The position numbers and the translations under genes are program-made. The notes under the pieces are model-generated. The model made no database searches. It was given only the letters and a program-made list of their open reading frames with translations, and was not told the origin of the DNA. From contig NC_056528.1 in assembly GCF_019175285.1 (NCBI RefSeq), positions 47,851,218 through 47,915,217 on the forward strand: a DNA stretch of 64,000 bases. Reading direction: 5' to 3'. The DNA comes from Sceloporus undulatus (Eukaryota; Chordata; Lepidosauria; Squamata; Phrynosomatidae). Shown in pieces: positions 40,661 through 46,342 of this stretch (within the stretch, counting starts at the first letter, position 1; the number at the start of each line of letters is the position of its first letter).

Positions 40661-43088
40661 CCCACTTCACAACCATAAGCAAATACCATCAATAGGTCTG
40701 GATCCTGCTCTGCTTGCCGGTGTTAAGTCTCTTCAGAACTAGCCTAGCTGGGTAATTTTGCTTCAACCCGCTCACTCCAAAAGCAGCTTTAAGTTCCCTC
40801 TTTTGACCCTGGCTTTAACCTGAGATCTCCATCATTTGGAGAGAAGAGAGTCATCTAAAGGCTAGAATTCAGAGACACAGACATCATGTTAGGCTGGAAT
40901 AACTGCATGCAACGGGAAACTGTTGCGGCACCTTTGAGACTAACCAAGAGAAAGGAGCTGATAGCATAAACTTTTGTAGATCTGGCCCATGCATCTGAGG
41001 AAGTAGACCTTAGCTTTTAAAACCTATGCGGTGGTAGTTAACTGTTTTCATGTTGACCCTGATTCTTGGTGATTCATGTGAATGAGACATCTCCAAGTCC
41101 CCTTGTCATCCACCTCATTGTTTAGTCTTGTAGATATCTTCCTCTCTTTCTACCTTTCCTAGCATTATTGTATTTTCCAATGAGTTGTGCCTTCTCATGA
41201 TGTGTTCAAAGTACGACAGCCTCGGTTTCCTCCTCTTGGCTTCCAGGGAGAGTTCAGCGTCGATCTGTCCTAGGACCCATTTGTTTGTCTTTTTTGCCAT
41301 CCACAGCATCCTCAGCACTCTTCTCTGGCACCACATCTCAAGTCAATGTTATCCACTTCCTTCACTGTCCAGCTCTCACATCTGTAGCTGGCGATGGGGA
41401 ATACAACGGCTTGGACGATCCTGACTTCAGTACTCAGTTATATAGAAAGCTATACACTTGAGGATCTTGCCTACTTCCCTTCCCATTTCTTGACTGCAGC
41501 CTCCTTTCTGATCAATGTTTGATCCAAGCTACAGGAACTCTATGTCAATTTCCTCATTGTCTGGGATGAATTTAAGCCTGCCTTTGCACTTATGCCACCA
41601 GCCTCTCTCTCTGTTAGTCTCAAAGGTCCCTTTGCACTGAGAGAGACAGCTTGGCCATAGTTGTTTGACTGCTGGACTCTGACTCTGGTGACCAGAGTTC
41701 GATTCCTGCTTGGCCATGAAACCCAATGGGCGCCCTGGGTCAAGTCACACTCTCTCAGCCTCAAGGGAAGGCAAAGCCCAAACCCCCTCCGAACAAATCT
41801 TGCCAAGAAAGACCCACGATAGGGTTGCCTTAAGTTGGGAATGGCTTGAAGGCACACAACAACAATAACAACAACAACAACAACAACAACAACACAAGGG
41901 TATGTAAGCCACCTTGGGAAAAAGGTGGCATAGAAGTGAATTCTCACATCCCTGCCTCCATCCTATGCGTTTTTAAGATACAGAGGAGAAAGAAGAGCTT
42001 TCAAATGTCCCCTGTTTATTATCCAGACCTAAGCCAGTATGGCATAGGTGTTCAAGTGCTGGACAATGGAGACTTGGATTCGAATTCTCGCTGAACCATG
42101 AAACTGGGGGACCCTGGGCAAACTCACACTCTCTCATCCTCAGAGGAAGCCAATGGCAAACCTGCTCTGAACAAACCTTGCCACGAAAACCATGCAACAG
42201 GTTCGCCTTCAGGCCCCATAACTCAGAAAGGACTTGAAGGACTTGAAGGCACACAGCAACAGATTCCAATGCAAACAATGCCTAAAAGCTCTCTTTTTGA
42301 CATGTGTATTTCAATCCTTTCTAACTTACATATACGGTATGTGTGTGTGTGTGTGTTTATGAAATTATATAATATCTCACCCTTTTCCCAAAAGTGAGGC
42401 TCGGAGCGGCTCACACCATTAAAAAAGAACATACATATCGACTCCCTCCCTAACCATTTTTGCGTACTGGAAACACCTTTTCTTTCCGTCTTTAGCTGGA
42501 TTTCTAGCCTTCTATATCATCATCTAATTCTAAACAACCAACCAATGCCCTACAAGTCCTTTCCAACTTATGGCAACTCTAAAGCGATCCTTTAAAAATG
42601 GGGTTTTCTTGGCAGGATTTGTTCAGGGGAAGTTTGCCATTGCCTTCCCTTGAGGATGATGGGAGTTATAGTTACTGAGACTGAGAGAGTGTGACTCTAC
42701 CAAAGCCAACCCAATGGGCTTCATAGCCCTTCTCTGGCACCACTAAGCCTTCTCTTCCTTTTGGACATCACCATATAATAAATATAAACCAATATATCAA
42801 CCCCAGGTTAGGTTTTTTAAGCCATCATTTCGGTCCTAATGACGGTGGGCTGTGTGTGTCTGAATCCAATTCCCATTGGGCCATTCCTAACCCACTCTGC
42901 CTCCCCATTCACACGTTCACACAAAGACACGTGTCTTCTTTTTCTCTTTGGGACTCACAGTCGAGGTGCTTCTTTTTGGGGCCCATGACTTCGTGGGTGG
43001 TGGCCTTGCAGACGGCTTTGGCGATGGCCGAGCCGGTGACGCTGTGCTGGGCCGCCGTGATCCGGTCCGTGATCGACTGGCCCGACAT
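7772..43088 (-). CDS. PICALM-like: PICALM/SNAP91-family clathrin assembly protein, probable third paralog (whole gene, 20 coding exons)
   Basis: Members of this family bind PI(4,5)P2 through an N-terminal ANTH domain and recruit clathrin and AP-2 through a disordered C-terminal half; they set coated-vesicle size and sort VAMP-type SNAREs at the plasma membrane and endosome. Coding exons, 5' to 3': 42959-43088, 28079-28221, 26529-26604, 25447-25549, 24783-24876, 24551-24662, 22199-22305, 21677-21718, 18203-18288, 17048-17171, 16356-16492, 15416-15519, 13249-13395, 12687-12797, 11271-11387, 11143-11173, 10111-10231, 8976-9032, 8554-8661, 7772-7786. All phases join, giving 654 residues plus stop; human PICALM is about 652. 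Residues 1-~285 (ANTH) are nearly PICALM, with K28 and KKKH at 38-41. The C-terminal half keeps DLF (374, 392, 436), [26 protein letters not shown] (641) and the IQFM tail, but differs widely from PICALM and SNAP91. I therefore infer a separate paralog, not PICALM itself. The gene is intact with no frame break. Confidence 0.9.
8554..8661 (-). CDS. PICALM-like: PICALM-like coding exon 19, followed by a GC-type donor
   Basis: Encodes [20 protein letters not shown] then [16 protein letters not shown]. It matches the PICALM end VPVMTQPTLIYSQPVMRPPNPFGPVSGAQ. NPF at 641-643 is an EH-domain ligand motif. TGCAG acceptor. The donor is CAG|GCAAGT, a GC-AG intron, chosen because it alone joins in frame to the IQFM exon. 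Confidence 0.92.
8976..9032 (-). CDS. PICALM-like: PICALM-like coding exon 18
   Basis: A 19-codon exon encoding [19 protein letters not shown], which aligns with VMAYPATTPTGMIGYGIP of PICALM. TAG acceptor, ATG|GTAAGG donor, phase 0 on both sides. Confidence 0.9.
10111..10231 (-). CDS. PICALM-like: PICALM-like coding exon 17
   Basis: Encodes [20 protein letters not shown] then [20 protein letters not shown] and M. EKKLTGG-NWQ is a PICALM landmark (SQPGEKKLTGGSNWQPK). CTAG acceptor, ATG|GTAATG donor, ends in phase 0. Confidence 0.94.
10853..11089. mobile_element. Foldback MITE, family C
   Basis: GGCCCCATACAGACAGGCCA at the left and its inverse ending CTGTATGGGGCC at the right; AAAATAAAGCTGCTTCGGGT pairs with ACCCGAAGCAGCTTTATTTT. 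Arms about 100 bp. It lies in PICALM-like intron 17. Confidence 0.88.
11143..11173 (-). CDS. PICALM-like: PICALM-like coding exon 16 (31-nt microexon)
   Basis: A 31-nt exon that completes N545 with the previous exon and encodes [16 protein letters not shown] has NLGIGNGTTKN here. ACAG acceptor and AAAAA|GTGAGA donor; ends in phase 2. Both joins are needed to keep the frame into exon 17, which supports it. Confidence 0.88.
11271..11387 (-). CDS. PICALM-like: PICALM-like coding exon 15
   Basis: Encodes [20 protein letters not shown] then [30 protein letters not shown] is identical to PICALM, whereas [14 protein letters not shown] replaces LPVAKLPPSKLVSD. CCAG acceptor, GTAAG donor, phase 1 on both sides. 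Confidence 0.93.
12687..12797 (-). CDS. PICALM-like: PICALM-like coding exon 14
   Basis: Encodes [20 protein letters not shown] then [28 protein letters not shown] matches NVDFESVFGNK of PICALM, the one strongly kept block in this exon. TAG acceptor, GTAATG donor, phase 1 on both sides. Confidence 0.91.
13249..13395 (-). CDS. PICALM-like: PICALM-like coding exon 13
   Basis: Encodes [20 protein letters not shown] then [20 protein letters not shown] and [12 protein letters not shown] (420-422) stands where PICALM has DPF, an AP-2 alpha-ear motif. LDLFDM (435-440) adds another DLF. The rest has diverged beyond easy alignment. Acceptor AAAAG, donor GTAATT, phase 1 on both sides. Confidence 0.87.
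14948..15170 (+). mobile_element. tRNA-derived ACA-tailed SINE
   Basis: Has a B-box-like TGGGTTTGATTCCCTG, then CAGCCATGAAACCCACTGGG, CAAACCTCCTCTGAACAAAT, CGACCTGAAGGCACACAACA and a CAA tail. This is the commonest SINE of the window and typifies squamates. Confidence 0.88.
15416..15519 (-). CDS. PICALM-like: PICALM-like coding exon 12
   Basis: Encodes [20 protein letters not shown] then [15 protein letters not shown]. It aligns with the PICALM segment LPNDLLDLQQPTF...STWG. TDLFDL at 391-396 replaces NDLLDL. TTCAG acceptor, GTATGT donor, ends in phase 1. Confidence 0.9.
16076..16312 (+). mobile_element. tRNA-derived ACA-tailed SINE
   Basis: Begins GTGTGGTGTAGCGGTCTGAG with GATTTAAATCCCAACTCAGC as B-box region and ends CTTGAAGGCACACAACAGCA. 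Nearly full length. Confidence 0.88.
16356..16492 (-). CDS. PICALM-like: PICALM-like coding exon 11
   Basis: Encodes [20 protein letters not shown] then [20 protein letters not shown] and APTTN. The start matches EQRLKEL of PICALM; the rest is Ser/Thr-rich and diverged. VDLF at 373-376 is a clathrin/AP-2 type DLF motif where PICALM has IDIF. TAG acceptor, GTGAGG donor, ends in phase 2. Confidence 0.9.
17048..17171 (-). CDS. PICALM-like: PICALM-like coding exon 10
   Basis: Encodes [20 protein letters not shown] then [20 protein letters not shown] and LK. The charged [15 protein letters not shown] segment is shared with PICALM and probably forms a short helix after the ANTH domain. CAG acceptor, GTACAC donor, ends in phase 0. 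Confidence 0.94.
18203..18288 (-). CDS. PICALM-like: PICALM-like coding exon 9
   Basis: Encodes [20 protein letters not shown] then TKEVSAAS. It ends the ANTH domain and opens the flexible linker. PICALM reads [23 protein letters not shown] acceptor, GTAATT donor, ends in phase 2. Confidence 0.94.
18590..18765 (-). mobile_element. tRNA-derived SINE, second family
   Basis: On the minus strand GACTGCAGCTCAGTGGTAGA is an A box and GTGCCATGTTCAATCCCTGA a B box of a tRNA promoter, followed by a body ending in GGCAGCTTTGTCTGGTC-like sequence. The body differs from the ACA-type SINE. Family name not resolved. Confidence 0.65.
19425..19592 (+). mobile_element. Diverged ACA-type SINE
   Basis: GACTGAATCCCTGCTCATCC, TTGGGCAAGTCACACTTTCT and AAATCCTAGGATAGG show the same family without its 3' tail. 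Confidence 0.65.
21082..21373. mobile_element. Tigger/pogo-like MITE with TA target duplication
   Basis: Begins CAGGTAAAAGTGTCTTTTAT and ends GGATCCTCAACCTG, imperfect inverted repeats, and is flanked by TA on both sides as in Tc1/mariner insertions. ATTCCAAAATCC-type strings at both ends link it to the element at 47471, but the middle differs. It lies in PICALM-like intron 8. Confidence 0.65.
21677..21718 (-). CDS. PICALM-like: PICALM-like coding exon 8 (42-nt exon)
   Basis: A 14-codon exon encoding [14 protein letters not shown], homologous to QVGIDRGDIPDLSQ of PICALM. CCCAG acceptor and CAG|GTCAGT donor; symmetrical phase 0. Confidence 0.94.
22199..22305 (-). CDS. PICALM-like: PICALM-like coding exon 7
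   Basis: Encodes [20 protein letters not shown] then [16 protein letters not shown], 36 residues that differ at only three places from human PICALM as I recall it. This is the last long helix region of the ANTH domain. TTCAG acceptor, GAG|GTAAAT donor, ends in phase 0. Confidence 0.96.
23497..23632 (+). mobile_element. Foldback MITE, family C, one arm
   Basis: GACCCGAACAGACAGGCCAA, then AATAAAGCTGCTTTGAGTCA and CTCCAGTCGTCTGTTTGGGC. Matches one arm of the copy at 10853 with a truncated second arm. Confidence 0.7.
23705..23985 (-). mobile_element. DNA-transposon remnant with internal foldback repeats
   Basis: Read on the minus strand it starts GTCGACCCTCCACATTTGCA, a TIR-like end, then carries repeated AGGTCCTCCAG and TGACCATAGAGTTGGGC blocks in direct and inverted order. 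A short relative with GGAGGACCTAAAGAAGCC lies at about 25245-25310. Family not resolved; a Tc1/mariner relative is likely from the end sequence. Confidence 0.5.
24551..24662 (-). CDS. PICALM-like: PICALM-like coding exon 6
   Basis: Encodes [20 protein letters not shown] then [17 protein letters not shown]. The [18 protein letters not shown] string is a family signature. CAG acceptor, GTATGT donor, ends in phase 1. Confidence 0.95.
24783..24876 (-). CDS. PICALM-like: PICALM-like coding exon 5
   Basis: Encodes [20 protein letters not shown] then [11 protein letters not shown]. The [11 protein letters not shown] string follows PICALM (MNTEKLL), whereas SNAP91 has MVPEKLL, so this exon supports the closer tie to PICALM. 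Acceptor AAG (plus 24877-24879), donor GTAAGT; ends in phase 0. Confidence 0.93.
25447..25549 (-). CDS. PICALM-like: PICALM-like coding exon 4
   Basis: Encodes [20 protein letters not shown] then [15 protein letters not shown], the YLNEKA core of the ANTH domain. PICALM has VAFDFTKVKRG at this point. CCAG acceptor, GTAAG donor, ends in phase 2. Confidence 0.94.
26241..26386 (+). mobile_element. ACA-type SINE, 3' truncated
   Basis: GTTCGGATCCTCGCTCAGCA, ACAAGTCACACTATCTCAGT and AACCCTCTCTGAACAAATCT; the tail is missing. Confidence 0.78.
26529..26604 (-). CDS. PICALM-like: PICALM-like coding exon 3
   Basis: Encodes [20 protein letters not shown] followed by KSAMQ, the ANTH segment that reads [20 protein letters not shown] in human PICALM (from memory). 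Flanked by a TAG acceptor and a GTAAG donor; ends in phase 1. Confidence 0.94.
27395..27670 (+). repeat. Interspersed repeat of unresolved family
   Basis: TTATTATTATTATCC then TTTATAAAGCGCTGTCAATT, GGTTCCCTGCCCGCAGGCTT and TCTAAAAAGACACGACACAA. I know this string as a frequent reptile repeat but cannot name its family. Confidence 0.5.
28079..28221 (-). CDS. PICALM-like: PICALM-like coding exon 2 (residues 44-91)
   Basis: After a TTTTAG acceptor it reads [20 protein letters not shown] and later [11 protein letters not shown], ending at GAG|GTAAG. The split codon with exon 1 restores Tyr44, exactly as in PICALM. It forms ANTH helices 2-4. Phase 0 at its end. Confidence 0.95.
32965..33063 (-). 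mobile_element. ACA-type SINE, 3' half
   Basis: In plus orientation TTGTTGCTGTTGTTGTTATG, GCCTTCAAGTCATTTCTGAT and TTGTTCAGAGGAGGCTTA, the inverse of the SINE 3' half. Confidence 0.82.
33932..33973. repeat. (TG)n microsatellite
   Basis: About 20 TG units with one GG break, in PICALM-like intron 1. Confidence 0.95.
35672..35697. repeat. (CA)n microsatellite
   Basis: Thirteen CA units in PICALM-like intron 1. Confidence 0.95.
35983..36200. mobile_element. Palindromic MITE, family A
   Basis: Ends CTGCAGAAATAATCCAGTTT and AAACTGGATTATTTCTGCAG are perfect inverses, with further inner pairing (AACTATAATTCTGTGAGACA against ACAATAAACTACAATTCCCA is part of the lizard consensus). One of seven copies in the window. 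Confidence 0.85.
36281..36475 (+). mobile_element. ACA-type SINE
   Basis: GGACTAGGGTTCGAATCCTT as B-box region and AACTTGAAGGCACACAACAA at the end. It lies between two palindromic MITEs. Confidence 0.83.
36550..36745. mobile_element. Palindromic MITE, family A
   Basis: Same family as the copy at 35983: CTGCACTGTAGAAGTAATCC at one end and GGATTATTTCTGCAGTGCAG at the other, with ACACCACTTTAACT and its inverse inside. Confidence 0.85.
37365..37580. mobile_element. Palindromic MITE, family A
   Basis: Ends ACACTGCAGAAATAATCCAG and AGGATTATTTCCGCAGTGTG. Third copy within 1.6 kb of PICALM-like intron 1. Confidence 0.85.
38270..38501 (+). mobile_element. ACA-type SINE, near full length
   Basis: CTAGGGTTCCAATCCCTGTT, TGGGCAAGTCACACTCTCTC and TGAATGTGCACAACAACGAC. 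Confidence 0.86.
39322..39396 (-). mobile_element. tRNA-derived SINE, second family, head fragment
   Basis: On the minus strand GGACTGTAGCTCAGTGGTGG and GTTCGAAGGGTGCTGGGTTC give A- and B-box matches to the copy at 18590. Confidence 0.6.
39533..39592 (+). mobile_element. CR1 LINE tail fragment
   Basis: TCCTGCATGGCAGGGGTCGG then CCCTTCCAACTCTCTGATTC, the last part of a CR1 3' end. Confidence 0.6.
39852..40101 (+). mobile_element. CR1 LINE 3' end
   Basis: GGAGCTGGCTTGTTTTCTGC, TTAGGAAGAACTTCTTTACT and the ending CCCTCAGATTCAATGATTCT follow the CR1 3' end. A separate 60-bp CR1 tail piece lies at 39533-39592. Confidence 0.75.
40445..40661 (+). mobile_element. ACA-type SINE with long CAA tail
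   Basis: GATTTGAATCACTGCTCAGC, GGGCAAGTCACATTCTCTCA, GCTTGAAGGCACACAACAAC and then about ten CAA units to 40661. Confidence 0.87.
40910..41035 (+). mobile_element. Foldback repeat, family B, half copy
   Basis: GGCACCTTTGAGACTAACCA, then TTTTGTAGATCTGGCCCATG and CATCTGAGGAAGTAGACC, matching one arm and the centre of family B. The inverse arm is absent. Confidence 0.6.
41036..41585 (-). mobile_element. BovB/RTE-like LINE fragment (end of reverse-transcriptase ORF)
   Basis: Minus-strand translation gives [20 protein letters not shown] and [20 protein letters not shown] then [12 protein letters not shown], matching the C-terminal region of BovB/RTE LINEs (LRVPWTARRSNQSILKEI, LQYFGHLMRR, SLEKTLMLG). 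Upstream [10 protein letters not shown] matches the CESWTVKK block in another frame, so it is decayed. Confidence 0.75.
41648..41895 (+). mobile_element. ACA-type SINE with long CAA tail
   Basis: GACCAGAGTTCGATTCCTGC, GGGTCAAGTCACACTCTCTC, GCTTGAAGGCACACAACAAC and a CAA run to 41895. It is inserted beside the BovB-like fragment. Confidence 0.87.
42033..42262 (+). mobile_element. ACA-type SINE
   Basis: GGATTCGAATTCTCGCTGAA, CAAACTCACACTCTCTCATC and ACTTGAAGGCACACAGCAAC, with a small local duplication of GACTTGAAGG. Confidence 0.85.
42550..42729 (-). mobile_element. ACA-type SINE, reverse orientation
   Basis: In plus orientation AAGTCCTTTCCAACTTATGG, TTTGTTCAGGGGAAGTTTGC, GAGAGAGTGTGACTCTACCA and CCCAATGGGCTTCATAGCC, the inverse of the family. 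It lies about 220 bp downstream of coding exon 1. Confidence 0.83.
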
Positions 43089-43520
43089 GACGAGGAGAAG
43101 GAGAAGGAGAAGAAGGGGGGAAATGAAGGAGGAAAATGAAGGCGACTAGCACCAACACCAGGCGGAGGAGGAGGAGGAGGAAACCGGGATTGCCGCCCAA
43201 GAAAAGATGGGAGAAGCCAGGCGCGGCCTAGTCTGGGCGGTGAAGCCGCGGTCTTGCGTAGTCGCTGCAGCCGAGGCCGGGCGGTCCCTCGGGGGGGACA
43301 CCGGCGGCGGCCTTTTTTCCTTCCCCTCCGTTCCGCCCCGGCTTTGTCCGCCTCCTTTCGCCCAGGAACCACCTCCTCCTTCCCCTATTTCTCCTTCTGT
43401 TTCTCTCCTCCTCCTCCTTCTCTTATCCCCGGCCCCTTCCCACTCCCACACAAAATGGCGGCCGCTCAGAGGCTGAGGAGGAATAGCAGCCATGTCAGCT
43501 GACAGCACACGCCTCGCCTT
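42950..43520 (-). promoter_or_regulatory. PICALM-like: CpG-island promoter and 5' UTR of the PICALM-like gene
   Basis: This is the only stretch of the window dense in CpG and GC, and it surrounds the first coding exon. Polypurine/polypyrimidine runs flank the ATG. The plus-strand string AAAATGGCGGC at 452-462 past 43000 fits the YY1 consensus seen in many housekeeping promoters. No TATA box is evident. The transcription start is not resolved; it should lie between about 43150 and 43500. Confidence 0.75.
42959..43088 (-). CDS. PICALM-like: PICALM-like coding exon 1 (residues 1-43)
   Basis: Begins with ATG and reads [20 protein letters not shown], then [20 protein letters not shown] and HLD. 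This start matches the N-terminus of human PICALM and SNAP91. It holds the lipid-binding K28 and KKKH(38-41) of ANTH domains. The donor CT|GTGAGT leaves phase 1. The exon lies inside the CpG island and is strongly GC-biased compared with the other exons. Confidence 0.95.
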
Positions 43521-43704
43521 TCGGGCTCTTTTCTCCTCAGGGAAAGATGGAGACCCCCCCCCCCTGCCTTTTTTTATGCCCCTTTCCTCCCCCCCCAAGG
43601 CTTGACTTGGTTGTTGTTATTATTATTATTATTGTTATTATTTATTGATAGGTGTTATAGGCAACATAAAATATGGAGAGGTGTCACTGCTGCTTCTCAG
43701 TTCT

Positions 43705-44590
43705 CACAGGGATTCCCAAACTGGCCTTTCCAGGTGTTTGGGTTTTTGGGGGGACTACATATCCCAGAATTCCTGACATTAGCTCAACTGGCTGGGGCTT
43801 CTGGGAGTTGGAGTCCAAAACAATCTGAAAGACCAAGGTTTGGGGACCCAAACTCTGGCCTTCCAGGTGGGGTTTTTTTGGACTTCATATCCCAGAATTC
43901 CTGACTATTAGCCCAACTGGCTGGGGCTTCTGGGAGTTGGAGTCCAAAACAATCTGAAAGACCAAGTTTTGGGGACCTAAACTCTGGCCTTTCCAGGTGT
44001 TTGGGTTTTTTGGGGGGACTACATATCCCAGAATTCCTGACTATTAGCTCAACTGGCTGGGGCTTCTGGGAGTTGGAGTCCAAAACAATCTGAAAGACCA
44101 AGGTTTGGGGACCTAAACTCTGGCCTTTCCAGGTGTTTTTTTAAACTACATATCCCAGAATTCCTGATTATTAGCCCAGCTTCCTGGGGCTTCTGGGAGT
44201 TGGAGTCCAAAACATCTGGAAGACCAAAGTTTGGGGACTATTACATTCCCAAACTCTGGTCTTTCCAGGTGTTTTTGGACTTCAGCTCTCCAAATTCTTT
44301 ATCATTGGCCCAACTGGCAGTGATTCCCAAACTTTGGTCCTCCAGATGTTTTGGACTTCAGCCCCCAGAATGCCTGACTCTTGGCCCAACTGACTGGGGC
44401 TTCTGGGAGTTGGAGTCCAAAACAATCTGAGAGAGTAAAGTTTGGGGACCATTGCATTCCCAAACTCTGGCCTTCCAGTTGTTTTGGACTTCGACTCCCA
44501 GAAGCCTCAGCCAACCTAGCCAAAGGACTGGGATACTGGGAACCAAAGTCCAAAACATCTGGAAGTCCAGAGTTTGAGAATTACTCTCCC
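43705..44590. repeat. Tandem array of about seven ~130-bp units upstream of the PICALM-like promoter
   Basis: Successive units share the order: CTGGCCTTTCCAGGTGTTT, a G-rich run, ATCCCAGAATTCCTGAC, AGCTCAACTGGCTGGGGCTT, CTGGGAGTTGGAGTCCAAAA and AAGACCAAGGTTTGGGGAC. Units begin near 43720, 43855, 43985, 44120 and 44260, then become more diverged to 44590. The unit resembles the short 'tgggagttgtagtccaaa' repeat common in lizard genomes, here amplified locally. Confidence 0.85.
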
Positions 44591-44802
44591 CAAGATTGGT
44601 CACTTTGAGACGGAAAATTCCACAAGCTCCTATCTAATTTCCTTGTATTTATAACAACAACAACAGTGACAACAATAATAGATTGACCAAAAATTTGCTG
44701 CCGATTCATAGGATGTTTTGTTATTTTATTATATATTGAACTGTTTTACTGTAAGCCGCCTCAGTCCTAGTCAGAGTTGGAGGGATATAAATAAAATAAT
44801 AG

Positions 44803-44831
44803 TGGTGATGATGATGATGATGATGATGATG
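44803..44831. repeat. (GAT)n microsatellite
   Basis: About nine GAT units just past the tandem array. Confidence 0.93.
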
Positions 44832-45861
44832 CAAAATCCCACTGCCTAGTGGTAAGGGCAGCTTTCTGGTGGACAAAAATGGAGGGGTGCATAACTCGAG
44901 TTCAGATTCTGCCTTCTTCCACCCATAGGTATCAAGCCGAGAAGGTTTCGTTTCCATCTGATCCACGAAAATCTGGCGAGAGAAGCCTTCCTATTCCCCA
45001 GCTGTTCTGATCCGGCAAAGAAAGTCCCGATTTATCATTGGTCGTTCCACTTTTTCAGCCGCATTTAAAGTGTCCTGACTTCTCTTCCTTCCTCCTACTT
45101 TCCCCCTTTTGTCCTGAGCTTGCTTCGATTGATGCAAACTGAGTTCAAACTGGAAAAGTAGTTTGCCCTCAGTTCAGCAGGAGAAGAGGATAAGAAGGGG
45201 TGAAACCTTGCCCTTCCCAGTAGGATCAGGCAAAAGCAAACTGTTGCAGATTCTCCTGGGTTGCGTGCTCTTCCTCATGAGTAACCCCTGTCCTCTTGAC
45301 CCACTCCAATATTGTCCTGCTTTTCACCTGCGAAAAACTGGAGGACATGGCCCTTGAAAGCGTCAGATTGCGCAGTCCGCTTGCAAGATTTCACTTCTGT
45401 GTTTCATTCATATGAAGCAGCCATTTCCTTCCCCTTTTTGGCAGGAAGTTTTATCATTTTCATACAGAGCCTTGAAATGGAGAGCTGGATTGAAGACATC
45501 TTTTGCACCAATTTAACCACATTTGCTATAATGGCTTGTTAATGCAAATATACCAGTTTCAGAATTCTTCTCTGCTTGAAGAATGTTGCAGCGGATTAAT
45601 CAGCCTCAATTTCCTATGCTGCAGTTCTTTAGTGGGACTTCTGCATGGGCATATTTCATGTCCTCAGAGGACCCCTGGTACAGAACAAACCCTGTTGCAC
45701 TGTTGAAAGCAAGGGTCTGTGTATTGAATGAAGGAAATGGGAAGGCTCCGCACATCCGAAAATATTCTAATATGCTCTGCAAGGGGTTGCCCTTGAAGAT
45801 GAGTCAGAAACTGCAGGTAGTACTGTTTTTACAATGAATAAATAAATACAGAAAATACAGG

Positions 45862-46073
45862 TAGAATTCAAAGATATAGCTGCGTTAGTCTGTTGAATCA
45901 GTATGTAGAGAGATCTTGTAGCACCTTTGAGACTCGCTGAAAGAAAGTAGTTGGCAGCATGAGCTTACTCCACCAAAAGCATCTGAGGAAGTAGACTGAA
46001 GTCTAGGAAAGCTCATGCTGCCAACTTCTTTCAGTGAGTCTCAAGGGTGCTACAAGATCTCTCTACATACAGA
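45862..46073. mobile_element. Foldback repeat, family B
   Basis: Starts GAATTCAAAGATATAGCTGC and TAGTCTGTTG, then AGAGATCTTGTAGCACCTTT, with the inverse GGTGCTACAAGATCTCTCTA closing it near 46067. Central CATCTGAGGAAGTAGACTGA. Confidence 0.75.
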
Positions 46074-46235
46074 AAATACAGGTTTGCAGTTTGGAGATAC
46101 AGTGCATCTAGATTCAGGTCTGAGCTTGAAAACCTGGAAGAGCAGGAATGCATTTGCAGGTTTTTTTCAGGGTGAGTGTAAACCTATCTAACACCAACTG
46201 AATCCCTGTTCCCAGATCTGTCTTTTGACTGACTA

Positions 46236-46342
46236 TGTTCCAAAACATACTGCAGAAATAATCCAGTTTGAGACTGCTTTGACTGCCCTGGCTCAATGCT
46301 AGGGCATTCTGTGAATTGTAGTTTTGTGAGACAGTGCAGATG
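46236..46342 (+). mobile_element. Palindromic MITE, family A, left half
   Basis: Starts TCCAAAACATACTGCAGAAA and follows the family A half-unit to GTTTTGTGAGACAGTGCAGATG; the central part and inverse arm are mostly missing. Confidence 0.7.

Larger units (their letters stand above)
28222..42958 (-). other. PICALM-like: Intron 1 of the PICALM-like gene (14.7 kb)
   Basis: GT donor at 42958, TTTTAG acceptor at 28222. No coding exon of the family could be placed inside it, and none is missing from the protein. It holds SINEs, palindromic MITEs, CR1 and BovB-like LINE pieces and microsatellites listed separately. The part 28.3-32.9 kb looks mostly single-copy and unremarkable. Confidence 0.85.

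Noticed and set aside
41115-41336. Minus-strand 73-codon frame taken as a host gene
   Set aside because: The translation matches the end of a BovB/RTE LINE reverse transcriptase, so it is a decayed repeat.
7772-43088. Calling the clathrin-adaptor gene simply PICALM or SNAP91
   Set aside because: The ANTH half leans to PICALM ([27 protein letters not shown]), which rules against SNAP91, but the tail is too different from the highly conserved PICALM, and the GAB3 neighbour does not fit the known PICALM locus.
42917-43598. Open frames of about 150 codons on the minus strand in the CpG island
   Set aside because: Arg/Pro/Ser-rich frames caused by GC and purine bias around exon 1; the real frame is fixed by the PICALM N-terminus.
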